DNA of 64,000 nt from Chlamydoabsidia padenii (Eukaryota > Mucoromycota > Mucoromycetes > Mucorales > Cunninghamellaceae): the NCBI GenBank assembly GCA_025330725.1, contig JAIWND010000027.1:186001-250000 (forward strand). Reading direction: 5' to 3'. Within the stretch, counting starts at the first letter, position 1. Each line of letters starts with the position of its first letter. The translations under genes were made by a program, and so were the position numbers. Below are positions 14,235-26,783 of this stretch, piece by piece. The notes below the pieces were generated by a model that saw nothing but the letters and a program-made list of their open reading frames with translations, was not told where the DNA came from and did not search any database.

Positions 14235-14771
14235 CTAATTATCATCATCATCATCTTCTTCTTTATGATGTCGTTTAGTAGTAGGTGATGGTTTCTGAGT
14301 AGTCACTTTTCCTGTTTTTGTTGTGGAAGTACTAGTCGTTGTTGTAGGCACAAATGATGTCGGATGATTGAATGAATACGAAGTAGACCGTGGCACTTGG
14401 GCCAAAGTAGCAGAATACTTGTTCTTTGGCAAGATAAAAGCACTACCTACCCATAAAACTACGGTGCCCAATAAGACCATAAACACCACCAATCCAATAC
14501 ATCCTAACATGGCACGATTCCGTTTATTGTTCTTTTGTCGTTTTTGTAACCAGGTGGACGACAAGGATGTGGGCAAAAAAGACGATGTTTTCCTATCCAA
14601 AGATTTCTCATCGGTTGTCAGTGTAGCGGCTGATGACATGTTTTCAACTACCGTGTTGGTTGGTGACCATACTGCACTGTCAAGACTGTGTGTATCTGAA
14701 TCATACACTTGCTGCTTGGTATGTGCTTGGCTTGGCTGGACAAGATCCTTGTGCTTGGTTTTTATAATCAT
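14235..14771 (-). CDS. Small single-pass membrane protein
   Basis: One exon, 178 residues. A polar Ser/Thr-rich N-terminus and a basic stretch (QKRQKNNKRNR) precede one strong membrane helix (about 88-113, CIGLVVFMVLLGTVVLWVG). A Thr/Ser/Pro-rich segment follows and the protein ends in KEEDDDDDN. The basic residues before the helix suggest that the N-terminus faces the cytosol and the Thr-rich tail is outside or lumenal, possibly O-glycosylated. No family recognised. It shares a divergent 313-base promoter with the next gene. Composition and codon use support real coding. Confidence 0.6.
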   Translation of the reverse strand: MIIKTKHKDLVQPSQAHTKQQVYDSDTHSLDSAVWSPTNTVVENMSSAATLTTDEKSLDRKTSSFLPTSLSSTWLQKRQKNNKRNRAMLGCIGLVVFMVLLGTVVLWVGSAFILPKNKYSATLAQVPRSTSYSFNHPTSFVPTTTTSTSTTKTGKVTTQKPSPTTKRHHKEEDDDDDN

Positions 14772-15084
14772 TTGTTTGTTTGTTTGTTTGTGGAGAAAGA
14801 TTTGTTTATTTGTATCACAAAAGATGAAGGGAGAGGAATATTAAAGAATCTATTGGTACTTTGTTCATATTCAAAGATATTATCCACCTCGTTGAATATC
14901 CTTCTTTTGTCTCGGGGTGGTTTCTGCATGAATTTCAGGGGTATCATCCCCCACTGGGTCGGCGATTTAAATAATGCCAGCACGTGAAAAGAAAAAAAAA
15001 AGCAATTGTTCTCCCGCCCCTTTTCCCATTCCTCTCTTTTTATTTTCTTCTCTTATACCAATATACCCACCCATTTTATATACC
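14772..15084. promoter_or_regulatory. Shared divergent promoter
   Basis: The gap between two divergent start codons contains GGGTCGGCGATTTAAATAA at 14956-14974, an inverted and slightly diverged form of the AAATCCCG-type box, then a C/T-rich leader before the plus-strand gene. Confidence 0.4.
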
Positions 15085-16334
15085 ATGGGGGACGCTAACG
15101 ATGTAATGCAACAATATTCGGGCCGAGCCTCATACAATTCTTCAACAAACGACTTTTACTACAACTATGCAGATATTGATCATTCAAGAAGATATAACAG
15201 TAGTGGTGCTATTCCAACGACATCAGCCCTTATCACTCGACAAAACACTTATCGACCCATCCAGTCTAATATCTCCAAAACCTTGACTTCACATGCCATT
15301 AATGTTGTATTTGATCTTGCTTCGGGGGTCAAGTCCAAGTATGTCAAAAGTCCAACTTCTACTCCTGATTTACAAAATGATATGTATGTTTATCATAAAG
15401 CATCTCATGGTAAAGTATATTTATATAAACTTGGGAATAAACTAAGCTAAACCGACATTCCTTCCTTTATCATTATAGAATCCAAGCAAGACACTCAACA
15501 TATACCCAGTCCACCAACTAGTCGACGACCCTTATCAATAAAGAACACAGCCTCACAACGGTCTGCACAACAAAATGCCAGATTCCTGACTTACCATCGA
15601 CATCAACAATCCAAATTAGCCAAAATCAACAGCAACAGTAAACCTTCCCGAGCAGAAATCAAGGATTATTTTGAACACTTTAATGCTCCACCTAGTTGGT
15701 CAAAAGTACCTCCAAGACAAGTATCAATCATCAAATCTTCTTCGGTGGCAATGTAAGTTGGATCAAAAAAGGGGGAAATGATCGGGTTTAACTTTATCTA
15801 TCTGTCTATTATAGTAAAATGGACGATGTGATGAATAGATTGAAGGAAGACATGGAACGATATACTTACTTGTTGGATGATACTGAAAAAACAATGAAGG
15901 ATTATGAAAACGATATTGATGACACATTGAATCAATTACAAGCCCTGGAAAACAAGATCAAGGTAAAGCTTATAACTAGGTTTTTATAATCCAATACTGA
16001 ACTTGATCTTTTTATTTTTTTTATTTTTATGTAGGACATGAATCTCAAGGCAGCAGAATATACTGAACTACAATCCAATATCAGTAACCATTTAAACTCG
16101 ATTATTAAGGACAATAATCGAGTAAAATCGGCTCGAAGGAAACAAAAGAAACTGGATGAAATGATCGGTAAATGGAAAGGGGAAAGGGATCCCATGCACC
16201 AATTATCCTTTATCTTGACGGCACATGAACGGATGGAAAAACTGGATAAATATACCCGCACCTTTTGGGATATCGGCTTTTATCTTTTAATCACTCTTTT
16301 CTTACTAGTCATCTCATTCATATCTCTAGTCTAG
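15085..16334 (+). CDS. Tail-anchored coiled-coil protein, unknown
   Basis: Exons 15085-15409, 15479-15752, 15815-15962 and 16035-16334 give 348 residues. The first half is polar and probably disordered. The middle (about 150-190) is rich in His, Gln and basic residues. From about 205 to 300 there is a charged heptad-like region (MNRLKEDMERYTYLLDD and onward), predicted coiled coil. A C-terminal membrane helix (about 325-345, FYLLITLFLLVISFIS) ends the protein. This order resembles SNARE-like or organelle-tethering tail-anchored proteins, but no SNARE layer or other motif is clear, so no function is assigned. All splice junctions keep frame. Confidence 0.7.
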
Positions 16335-17344
16335 TTAAACCCCCCTCCCCCATAGTCTATTAGTATATTGTATTATTTTAAATAAAGTTAATGGTATTGA
16401 TAATTAGGAATGTTTGGTTGTAGTTATGAAAAGATAAAAAGTCCAGTGTATGGAATGTTTAAAATATTGTTTTATTTATTTACAATATTCATAAAACAAT
16501 AAGGGTATTACATAACAAACTATGTACTAAACTGCTCTAAAGTGCTACAGATGATGCATTTATTATATATCTTTGACATCAAGTCAGCCACACATAAAGT
16601 TCCATATATTTAGGCCACTCCATCAAAGAGAGATTACTTGACCGAGTCCCCTCTCCCCTTTGTTTCAAATAGGAATGACTAGTGTGACAAAAAGATGGAT
16701 CTTTTCCATTCTAATTACGTGATGACCATCCTTCAGGTACGTTTAGTAAACTGCATACCTACGCATCAAATGAGCCGCCCTCTATTCTATCATATGCTAT
16801 CAGGCGTTCCCTTATTAATTGTTTCTGGTCAATGCTGAATCATTTAGTTTCATTACAATCAAAGTGACGTCAGGGCCTTGGTTCATCAATAATAATAAAC
16901 ATGTTTACATAGGAAGCTTTTGGTTCATATGATTTCTGTTAAAGAGTCTCTTTTGCATAATAAATATGATAACTAACAAGTTAAAGACGCTAAAAGTGAC
17001 GTATTAGTTTCATCAGTTATTTATTCTTCTCTAGTTAAAGTTACTTACAGTTTGACACGTCAGTAACGTGGGTCAAGTTTTAAGACCAATATAAACAAGA
17101 AATAATTCGTGCTATTTGCCTATGATAAGAAAGTGGGAGAGTAAAAGTTGGTTAGAGTGTACCATGCATACATTACTTTTTGATTATACATACCTGTTTC
17201 CTACAAGTCTTTTACAAGTAGCTCATTACATTGAATTCGATAGGAGATCAATGAGTACAAACAGGATGTTGGGTCTTTGTGATGAGTGGTGATCTAGCCA
17301 AAAAGGTAAAGTAGATCAATTAATCCGAAACTTTCAGTGCTACA
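16335..17344. other. Intergenic region, no gene seen
   Basis: AT-rich. The right part (about 17280-17344) begins a set of degenerate internal repeats that continues into the 1.5 kb direct repeat. No conserved coding exon or RNA gene was recognised. Confidence 0.5.
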
Positions 17345-18848
17345 TTCTAATGGTATTTAAAGCATACTGGCCAAATTTGAGGTCAAATCATTTGGGTAGT
17401 TCGACCCTCTAATCCCTTTTTTTGTTACTGACCCAAATTTGGCAAATAGATTTTAACGTGAGCAAATGGACCTCAATTGGTCTGAAACTTCTAAATTTAC
17501 ATTTTAATAATATCTAAAGCATACTATATTGTGCAAGTTTGAGTCAATATACATCTATATTACCACCTCGATACTTTTTTTATATATATTTTTTTTTTTC
17601 AAAAAAACATATGGGACCAAGTTCACGCCGACAGGACAGACTACACTTTTCAAATGCCGACTCATGCGATCGACTCGACTCACGTGATCCCAATAACAAG
17701 CCATGTCATGTCATACTGCATCATTCCTATCATGTATCATATACATGTCTTTATGTATCTAGGGTCGACAGACACACACTCCACTACATACTGTTCCCAA
17801 GACTTTTTCCGTTTACATATCCGAAAAAGTACTATGTATAAAGTGATACAGATGATAATTTTTTATTACATTTGGTTTTAAAGACAAGAATCATATCTAC
17901 ACTGTGGTAAAGGGAGACTAAAGTACATGGGGAGAGAGATAATTAAAGCCACAGATCAATATCACCACTTTGTTCATTGTGGTAATCCAAATCCAATGTT
18001 GTCCGATCATCACCCTATCCTACTGAATAAAGAGATATGTTGTCATTTCCATATACATCGAGTCTCGAATGTCAAAAGTATGTTCAAGAAGGTAAGAGCT
18101 TTCGTGGTTTGAAGGTTGATAATTGAAGAGGTATCCAGTTTTCCCCACACGCATCAATTGCATTTATTTGCTGAGGAGGTCGATATGATTGTAGTAGGTG
18201 TGCCAAGGAAAACCGCGCCGTTCCCATTGTCAAACATAATAGGGCGGCTTTTCGTGATGGTCGAGATATGTTGAGAAGGGCGGTTGTGTTGTTTATCATC
18301 ACACGTCGATTTAAATAAATGAATAGATATGGATGAATCGTATTAGTTGCTACTGCCTATGTTTGCTGGTATTTGAGGTCATCGATCTTCATAAACCAAA
18401 ACATACAAAAAGAGAGAAAGAGAGAGAGGGAAATGAGGTATTAGTGTGACAGTCTTGATGAGGGTGCTGATCCACGAGCAGCAAGGAACAGTATACAGTA
18501 CCACCCAGTTCTCTTTTCTTTTGCTCGTATTACCTTTTTTTTTTCCCGGTTTAAATCATATATTAAAGAGATTTGTGCATCCGCATTACCATAGAGACAG
18601 TTGCTTCATCACCTATTACGCTCCAACCATTGTAAGTTCCGTAACATGAATAGGGTTAGTGGAGGGACGCCATAGTTGAATGCTCGTTGACCTAATTAGG
18701 GTTCGCACTGTGAATTACTTGAGACCAATAGGTTTATTAATCCATCGTCAATGACAAAACATAGTACATAGTCAAGCTGCCCTGTTGAAGATAAGTAACC
18801 AAGAGGATCAAGTCAAGTTGGAAAAGAGGATTGGGGGGAAAAGAAGGA
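17345..18848. repeat. 1.5 kb direct repeat, copy A
   Basis: Almost the same sequence recurs in the same orientation at 26784-28283. Long blocks are identical, with scattered substitutions and small indels. Both copies hold short open frames on both strands, for example minus-strand frames at 18302-18084 and 27738-27538. Most substitutions in that frame change the amino acid, so it does not look selected. The left end contains imperfect internal repeats of the motif CTAAAGCATACT...CAAGTTTGAG. No TG...CA ends or inverted repeats are evident. Nature unknown: segmental duplication or mobile element. Confidence 0.85.
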
Positions 18849-19000
18849 GAAGGAAGACAGAGACCTTTTTGCTTTTTCAAAACCCGAAACCCGCTCCTCT
18901 GTTCGGGGTATCTTGATGTTCAAATATAAAGCATAAAGACAATGTAAATGAATAAAACAAAGTTTATTGGACAAAGTAAAATAAAATAAAAATTGGTATA

Positions 19001-21498
19001 CTAATGATTTTCGGTTTTTGCTTTCTTGACACGGTGCGTAGTCGGAGTAAAAAAGATGTCATGGTGGAGGGTGGGCGGAGGGGTGGCAGCAGAGACATCA
19101 ATGACTTCCCGAAGTCGATCCACCTTTCGTCTTTCCTCCAGGGAATGTTCGGCCTTCATACCTATTTGCAGTGTAAAATTCTTTGATGTTCAAAGTCAGT
19201 CAATGATTCCTTTTTTTTGGGGGGGGGGGGAAGAGGGAAGGAGTACCTTATAAGCAAAGAGAAGTCGCAGAGTATTCTTGAATTCAAGCAAGCCATTCAC
19301 AGAGGTAGGGATCGTCAGGATATCAACAAGTTTAGCAACATACACACCATGATGAGCAATTAAACAGTAGAGATAACCGGAGCTGCCTATGACACGTATA
19401 AAAAAGTGATCAGTTCATCAATCAATTATTTAAATTGTTGATACGTCGTGAGAAATAAGGCCTACCTATCCAGTCCATTGCGAGGAGGGAATCGATATTC
19501 TTGTTCAGTCCATAGAGGTGGTTGAGGATGGCACTGTTGACACGTAGATTTTTGCACTGTTGGGTGATGGCATTGGAGGTTGTAACAGAGGGCTTCTTAA
19601 ATTCGTTACTTGATAATTCCAAGTCTTTGGTATCCCTGCCATAACGTATCAATAGGTCAATCTTCCGCCCACAAAGTTCCCGATCCGTAGATGATGAGCC
19701 ATAAACAATGTCATTGTATTGTCGTTCGTGTTTAGAGCGGTCACAGGCTGTCTCCCCACTAACACAACATCAAGAATAAAAATCATGAGTCCCAGTTCCA
19801 ATTAGTACCCCTTTTTATTTAGTTTCACTTACTCCGCCAACTTGACATGCGTGTCATGGAACATGAAGTCGAAAATGGTAGCGATGCGTCTGTAGATGGT
19901 GGTTTCGGAGTCATCTTGCTTCCAGTCATTCAGCGTTTCAAGTCTATAGCAAAAAAAAAAAAAAAAAAGATCAGTCATTTGGGCCGCATTGTGTCCACAT
20001 TTCAACCCTTCACTATCATGATGTTCTTACAAATATTCCACTACTTTCAGCATGATATAACCCTCCGTTTTTCTTCCTTCCGTCATCAAGAATTTGGCCT
20101 TTAAAGTGTTGATTTGCAGCAGAGCAAGTTCAATGGGTGAGTTTTCAGATTCCCTACACACAAAAATAAAAGATAAAAAAATGAGAATTTATTTCTTTTT
20201 CTATAGCTCTTGGTGTTTACATGATATCCAAAATGGAATCATACATTGCTGATGTATCGTTCTTCATTTCATAGCATTTGATTTTATCCACAACATGGTC
20301 CACGTGAGATTGATCAAACTTCTTTGGAAGATAAGGCTTCAATGCGATGAATTGGTCTGTGTTCAATTGGTTCACTATGCCTGATAAAGATAACCTGTTT
20401 TTTTTTTTTTAAAAAAAAAGGGGGGGGGTGAGTGAATGGGAGAGAAGAGTTGAAACATTAAAACGTCATCCTTTGGTATACTTTTTCTATACCAGACATA
20501 ACTTACTTCAACACCGAGAGATCCACGCCAGTCAATGATTGTTTATTCATCAGCAATGAGATAACGGCACGAGAAAGTACCAGGTTGACGTTTAAAAATG
20601 GTGACCCTTCATCGAGTCCTTTGAGGGTTCGCTTTTCCGATTCAGTCCATTCAATCCCCCGAAACTATCGTTTATTTTTTATTTTTTAAAAAAAAGAGGT
20701 GAGTTTTCGAGTTGAGAGGAGGAAGGGGGAGGGAAATATGGACAGATTTTTACCTTTTTCAACGCCATGCCAAAAATGACGTCCTTAATAGTGAGAGCAG
20801 TTTCGTTAAAATCTTCTTCATCACTTGTAGACACATTCACAGCGTCCTGATCAGAGCTGCTGCTGTTGCTGCTGCTGTTACTGCTGCTGTTACTGCTGCT
20901 GTTACTGCTGCTGTTACTGCTGCTTGACGGTACCGCTTTTCTTTTTCCATTTTGCATGGCCAAGTTTGTCACCCTAGATGCATATGAATTCAGCACATCA
21001 AAGCCAGCGGCCACATAGTTGGAGTCATTTTCTTTCTATAAAAAAAAAAAAAAGAAGTTAGCGAAGAAAAAAAAAATGCTATCCAAAAGGCTCCCACACT
21101 TACCATTTTTGTTTTCAATGTTGCAATAGTAGTCCAGATTGCCGACATAGTTTGCTTCCTAACAAAGAAAAACAATTGTTAGTTTAAAAAACGAGAATAG
21201 AATGTGGAGACTTGCTTGATCTGCATTTCCGGACGGACGTTAGCGAATCTTTTAACAAATCGCCTATGCCATAAATCAAACATTTGCTGGTCAGTATCGG
21301 GGGATAGATCAATTGTCCACTGGGCAATTTGGTTTACTCTGTTCGAGGCAAACGCGTCCAATGTAGGTGACTTGGCTTCTGTAAGGTAAGTATTCAAATC
21401 TAAAAAACGAGATAATAAAGAGAATAATAAGTGGCGTAAGCATTGTTTTCATCTTTTCCTTTGACAGATATACTTTTACCTTCATAACCTGGATACAT
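19001..21498 (-). CDS. Unknown multi-intron protein, possible nuclease-like core
   Basis: Eleven exons keep one open frame: 21498-21480, 21399-21216, 21158-21104, 21035-20754, 20664-20507, 20394-20221, 20153-20031, 19943-19833, 19758-19466, 19386-19247, 19180-19001. The product is 572 residues. It has no signal peptide or membrane helix. Around 117-119 it has a basic KRK, followed by a Ser/Asn tract (about 123-143) encoded by an unstable trinucleotide array, then an acidic patch. The conserved-looking C-terminal part contains GRKIDLLIRY (D403) and NEFKK (E421-x-K423), which matches the spacing of a PD-(D/E)xK nuclease core; this is inference only. It resembles a family expanded in Mucorales (from memory), function unknown. 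The second intron needs a GC donor. The gene sits inside the repeat island yet shows no stop or frameshift. Confidence 0.75.
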
Positions 21499-21565
21499 GC
21501 TGCAAGGAATGGATAAAAAGTAAATGGAATTTCACAGTGGTCCACTTGGATTTCCCACTTAATCA

Positions 21566-22805
<1,240 letters not shown>

Positions 22806-22894
22806 TGATTTTATTTATATTTATTGATAATGATAATATAAAATCAATAACGATACTATTTCATACTATACCATTCTATTCTATTCAATATAGG

Positions 22895-22937
<43 letters not shown>

Positions 22938-23188
22938 GAGGTCACTGTTGTCACTGGTGGTGTTGGTGTCGGTATTGATGATGATGTTGATGGTGTTGTC
23001 GTTGTTGTTCATTTTGTATAGAGAAAAAAAAAATCCCACTTGACTCCCCACTAGGTCTCGTGGGAATCCAGACCCACTCATTTCAGTGGAGGAGTTAATG
23101 GACCACTGTGGATGCCCTCAACATCTACCTGCTGGGTTACAAAAAAAGTGTGACATCGTCAACTTCTGAAAAAAAAAAATGTTTTCCC
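22806..23188. other. Low-complexity spacer with (GTT)n
   Basis: AT-rich, with a (GTT)n array at about 22896-22937 followed by TGTTG-rich sequence. The poly-Asn frame on the minus strand is explained by the array. Confidence 0.6.
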
Positions 23189-23648
23189 AGGAATCTATTG
23201 CTGCCTCATCGAGCGCACTATAGTAGTTGTTCCATGACATTGAAAAGTGAACATGGGTAACGCCCTGAGTGAACACAGCTGGTTGCAGGTAGGGTCGTTG
23301 ACGCCTACATTGGACCATTGTTAGTAGCGCCGTTGCCAATCTTTATGTGATTTTCACAAACAACGAGGTAAGTCAATATTCATCTAAATACCCACTGACA
23401 CACGTTTATTCACTTTCTTTTTTTTTTTTTTTTTTTTTTTTTTTGCTTGTTATTACCGGCGCTTGGTCATATGGATATATGAAAATTGCCTACTTGGCCA
23501 AGGAATCTATTGTTGCCTCGTCGAGCGCACTATAGTAGTTGTTCCATGACATTGAAAAGTGAACATGGGCAACGCCCTGAGTGAACACAACTGGTTGCAG
23601 GTAGGGTCGTTGACGCCTACATTGGACCATTGTTAGTAGCGCCGTTGC
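23189..23648. repeat. 148-bp direct repeat pair
   Basis: 23189-23336 and 23501-23648 are the same 148-base sequence in the same orientation, with about four substitutions. They are separated by 164 bases that contain a T-rich tract. The second copy abuts the Tc1/mariner-like remnant, so the pair may derive from that element or from local slippage. Confidence 0.85.
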
Positions 23649-24228
23649 GAAGTAGGCTCTTCTCCAATGGAGAAACTATTCTTATGGTAAGAAACCTGTA
23701 CTCCCTTTGATTGCTGATGTCTCTATGGATACAAGGAAATATGAAAGGTAATAAAAAAGAAAATATATATTGGTTATGTTATGGTGATAATGCCCCCCCC
23801 CTTTTTTTCGGCTTTGCTGGATGGACTGTTACTAGCGTCAGTATAGGCAAGAATGTGGAAGCGACTTGGAAAGGGAACAGCAAAAACATCAGCGGCAACA
23901 TCAGAAGTAACAGCAAATGACAGATCATCAAACGACACGATGAACAGCACGGACAAAAGTTTTGAATTCAACTATTTGATTATGGGCAACGTCCAAACAC
24001 TCTCAATAAAAAAGTATTGAAATGTCTCTTACACAACGTCGATAACGCTTCATTTATCACCCTCCATACTCTCCAGAACTGAACCCCATTGATCAATTCC
24101 GGCCGAATGTGAAATACTCGATCAAAAAAGAAGCATTATTAAACTCTGACACACTCCGTGGGTATATTCGCCATTCTATCTCCCGCTTTGATGATTGTCT
24201 CAATGGAAACCCTATCAATGTGGTTTAG
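23649..24228 (+). pseudogene. Tc1/mariner-type transposase remnant
   Basis: The end of a DDE transposase is visible: PPYSPELNPIDQF from 24061, followed by a helical tail to a stop at 24226-24228. PYSPELNPIEQFW is the usual form of this motif in the Tc1/mariner (DDE_3) superfamily. About 80 bases upstream, LIMGNVQT resembles the preceding catalytic-Asp block (xxMDNAPIH) with the aspartate replaced. An in-frame TAA interrupts the stretch between them, and upstream similarity is scattered over frames, so it is inactive. Terminal inverted repeats were not found. Confidence 0.7.
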
Positions 24229-24800
24229 CTTACCTTAGTTTGGATTATTTGATTTGATTCTTTCAATAAACTTCCTTTTTGTCTCTTACTGTCTTTTTAC
24301 ATGGTATTTATACTGTACATTTGAACATTAGGATACCCCGACATCTCCTTAGGCGACAAGTCGACATCTGTTTTCCCAATGTGCAACAAGTATTGCCGGA
24401 AACGATATGCTTCACCTTGGCTATTTTTTTCTTTTCTTTTTTTGTTTATCAATAGATTGCCTTTCAGCTGGATTGAAATCAAGATTGGAAATGGTTCAAG
24501 AAGTCCTACCAAGTCTTGTTGATAGTAGCCATCTATTCTTTTAAATGGATGAGGTCCAACGTAAAGTGAAGAATTATTACAGTACTACAACCTAACTTGT
24601 CCTAGTGATGGTGAAGCCCGATATGGATTCCATCTTATTTTTTTATGGCACTCGCATCGCCTTACATCTCCTTAGTAATCAATTAAACATAGTACAAATA
24701 GGATTGTTTGTTATAATAAATCATATTTAATTAATTAATTAATGGATAAAAACATGATACCACTTTAATACGATCTGTGATAATTGATGAATCATAAAAG
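24229..24800. other. Spacer with a small minus-strand open segment
   Basis: A minus-strand frame ending at 24297 reads FRQYLLHIGKTDVDLSP and continues to a stop. It looks more protein-like than its surroundings but is short and has no recognised relative. The rest is AT-rich. Confidence 0.35.
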
Positions 24801-25760
24801 ATGGATAGTATCTACATACCAAATAACACATGTCTAAAAATGGGATTAATGATAATACAATATACTGTAATTTCAAAAAGGAATGGAGTAACTGTCAGGC
24901 TCAACGAGGTAAGATATGCATGTACCATAACAATGCCACCAATGTTGACCAGTGGATTTGTGGAAGCGAATACTTTTTCGCTAGCGGATTCTTGATTTGT
25001 AAACGTTTGGTACAAAGTGGAAACATTATCGCTCGAAATAGACGACATTTTATCCAACGGCGACAATATCCCCCTTTTATCAACATCATGGAAGCAAGTA
25101 TAAATACAATAAACATTTATTACAAATTTACGGTGATTCTATACTATTAAGACTATACTATTAAAAATATACAATTCAATACAAACCAATGTAGCCAACA
25201 GGACCAAATACCTTCCATCCAGGTCATCTTGGAAAAGCAAATCGTACAGTTAACAGCACCATAACCGAAATCAGTAATGATGATATTGATAATAGTGGTG
25301 ACATTGATGATGCTGATGCCCGACCATTTCCTATTGATAATGGTGACTATGATGAAGACAAAGACACTAATCTACCACGCTACTTTGCCAATGTATACAT
25401 ACCAATTACCATTGTTTTCCATAAGACGTACTGTTTTTCAGGGGACCCACCATTGGCCTTCAATATCACTGTTCGTTTTTGAGTATCTCGGTCACCTATA
25501 TAATACATCCAATTGTCATAATCATATTCCATTTGGTAAAGCCATACGACAACGTATTATGTACCACGATGCTCCAAGAAGAATAGCACATCACCAAATT
25601 AGTATGTTGCCGTGTAATGGGGAAGCTTGTGTGTCGTAATGTATGTCTGCAAAACCTGTTAACCAGAACCTTGGAGATCATCGGATAGTGGATTCTTTTT
25701 GCCATCGATCGATGTGCAGTACTTGTTATTAAACCATCGAATATATGGTGTTGAGATGAG
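24801..25760 (+). pseudogene. Decayed coding stretch, possibly element-derived
   Basis: Plus-strand segments in different frames read like former protein: NNATNVDQWICGSEYFFASG (from about 24931), an acidic stretch with NDDIDNSGDIDDADARPFP (from about 25278), and YLGHLYNTSNCHNH (from about 25486). The last resembles the LGxMxxxCxxCxAxH block near the N-terminus of Helitron helicases with cysteines lost, but this is tentative. Stops and frame changes separate the segments. No helicase motif is present in the window. Confidence 0.3.
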
Positions 25761-26783
25761 GAGGTGCGCTATAATTGTTGCTGTTGATTGATTGATTGTC
25801 CATGTCGGTTGTTGATTTTTCAATTAAAGATATCCCCAGTAGACCAACCATCGAGCATTTGTAAAAGCATTGTTCACAGTGCAAATCAATTTCATTACAG
25901 TAAAATCTAAAATGATGACGAGTTTTTTGAATGCCGATTTTACTTTGGACTTCATCGGGGACGTGTAGGGATTTCGCACCAAACGTGGGAACAGCTACAC
26001 TATTTACTAATATAACAGGGGTTTAGATGAAGGTACACTCTAAACAATCGGAACAGAAATGTAGTCAGTAAATGAAACAATTGAGTTCACACGCCGCGTT
26101 GAACTTGACCCCTTAAATTTCCCAGATTTTTGATTGTTGTTATTCCTCTTCTTTATTATCTTTTTTTATATCCTTTGTTGCTCTATTTCTTTCATAATGA
26201 TTCCTCTTCTTTTATCTTTTGAACTGTACACTTTGTTTGGCTCTACCATGGTTGGTAATATATCCACTTTTTCGAATCCTGGCAATCATTAAAAAAAGTC
26301 TACGTGCGAAATCGCTTCATCGGGATACAAATTTTTTTCCGGACGATTTAAGGGCGTTCTGTGATGGATCTGGATAACACAGTTTGTTACAGGCTATTAA
26401 AACTGGACACTTTCCACATCCCCGTGGACAGGTAAGACTTTGGCAGTCTCCCCGATCTAATTGAACACATGCTGACTCTTAGGAAATGCTTTGATGACAT
26501 GGTCCAAAATTATCAAGATGAAGTAGTCGCCCAATTGCGTTTTTCGACTCCTTCTCATTCCATGCAAAAATCGAAACCCTCTTTTATCTCTCCTAACCGC
26601 TTATCTTGGTTTTATCATTATCAGTATTATTATAATTATCAATATCAGTATCATTAACATTACCATTAACATTACCATTATCATTATCATTATCATTACT
26701 TGTTTATATCATTTGTTTATATTATTTGTTTATATGCCTGCAATAAAAAAATACCCTTTTTTCTCTTTTTATGTGAATTAATG
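25761..26783. other. AT-rich spacer before repeat copy B
   Basis: No gene recognised. It includes an (ATT/ATC)-type low-complexity array at about 26610-26700 and a repeated TTGTTTATAT motif near 26700-26735. Confidence 0.5.

Noticed and set aside
18084..18302. Minus-strand ORF present in both 1.5 kb repeats
   Set aside because: The frame is kept only because the copies are so similar. Most differences change the amino acid, so selection is not visible.
22881..23081. Poly-asparagine ORF on the minus strand
   Set aside because: Explained by the (GTT)n microsatellite. No other protein-like sequence.
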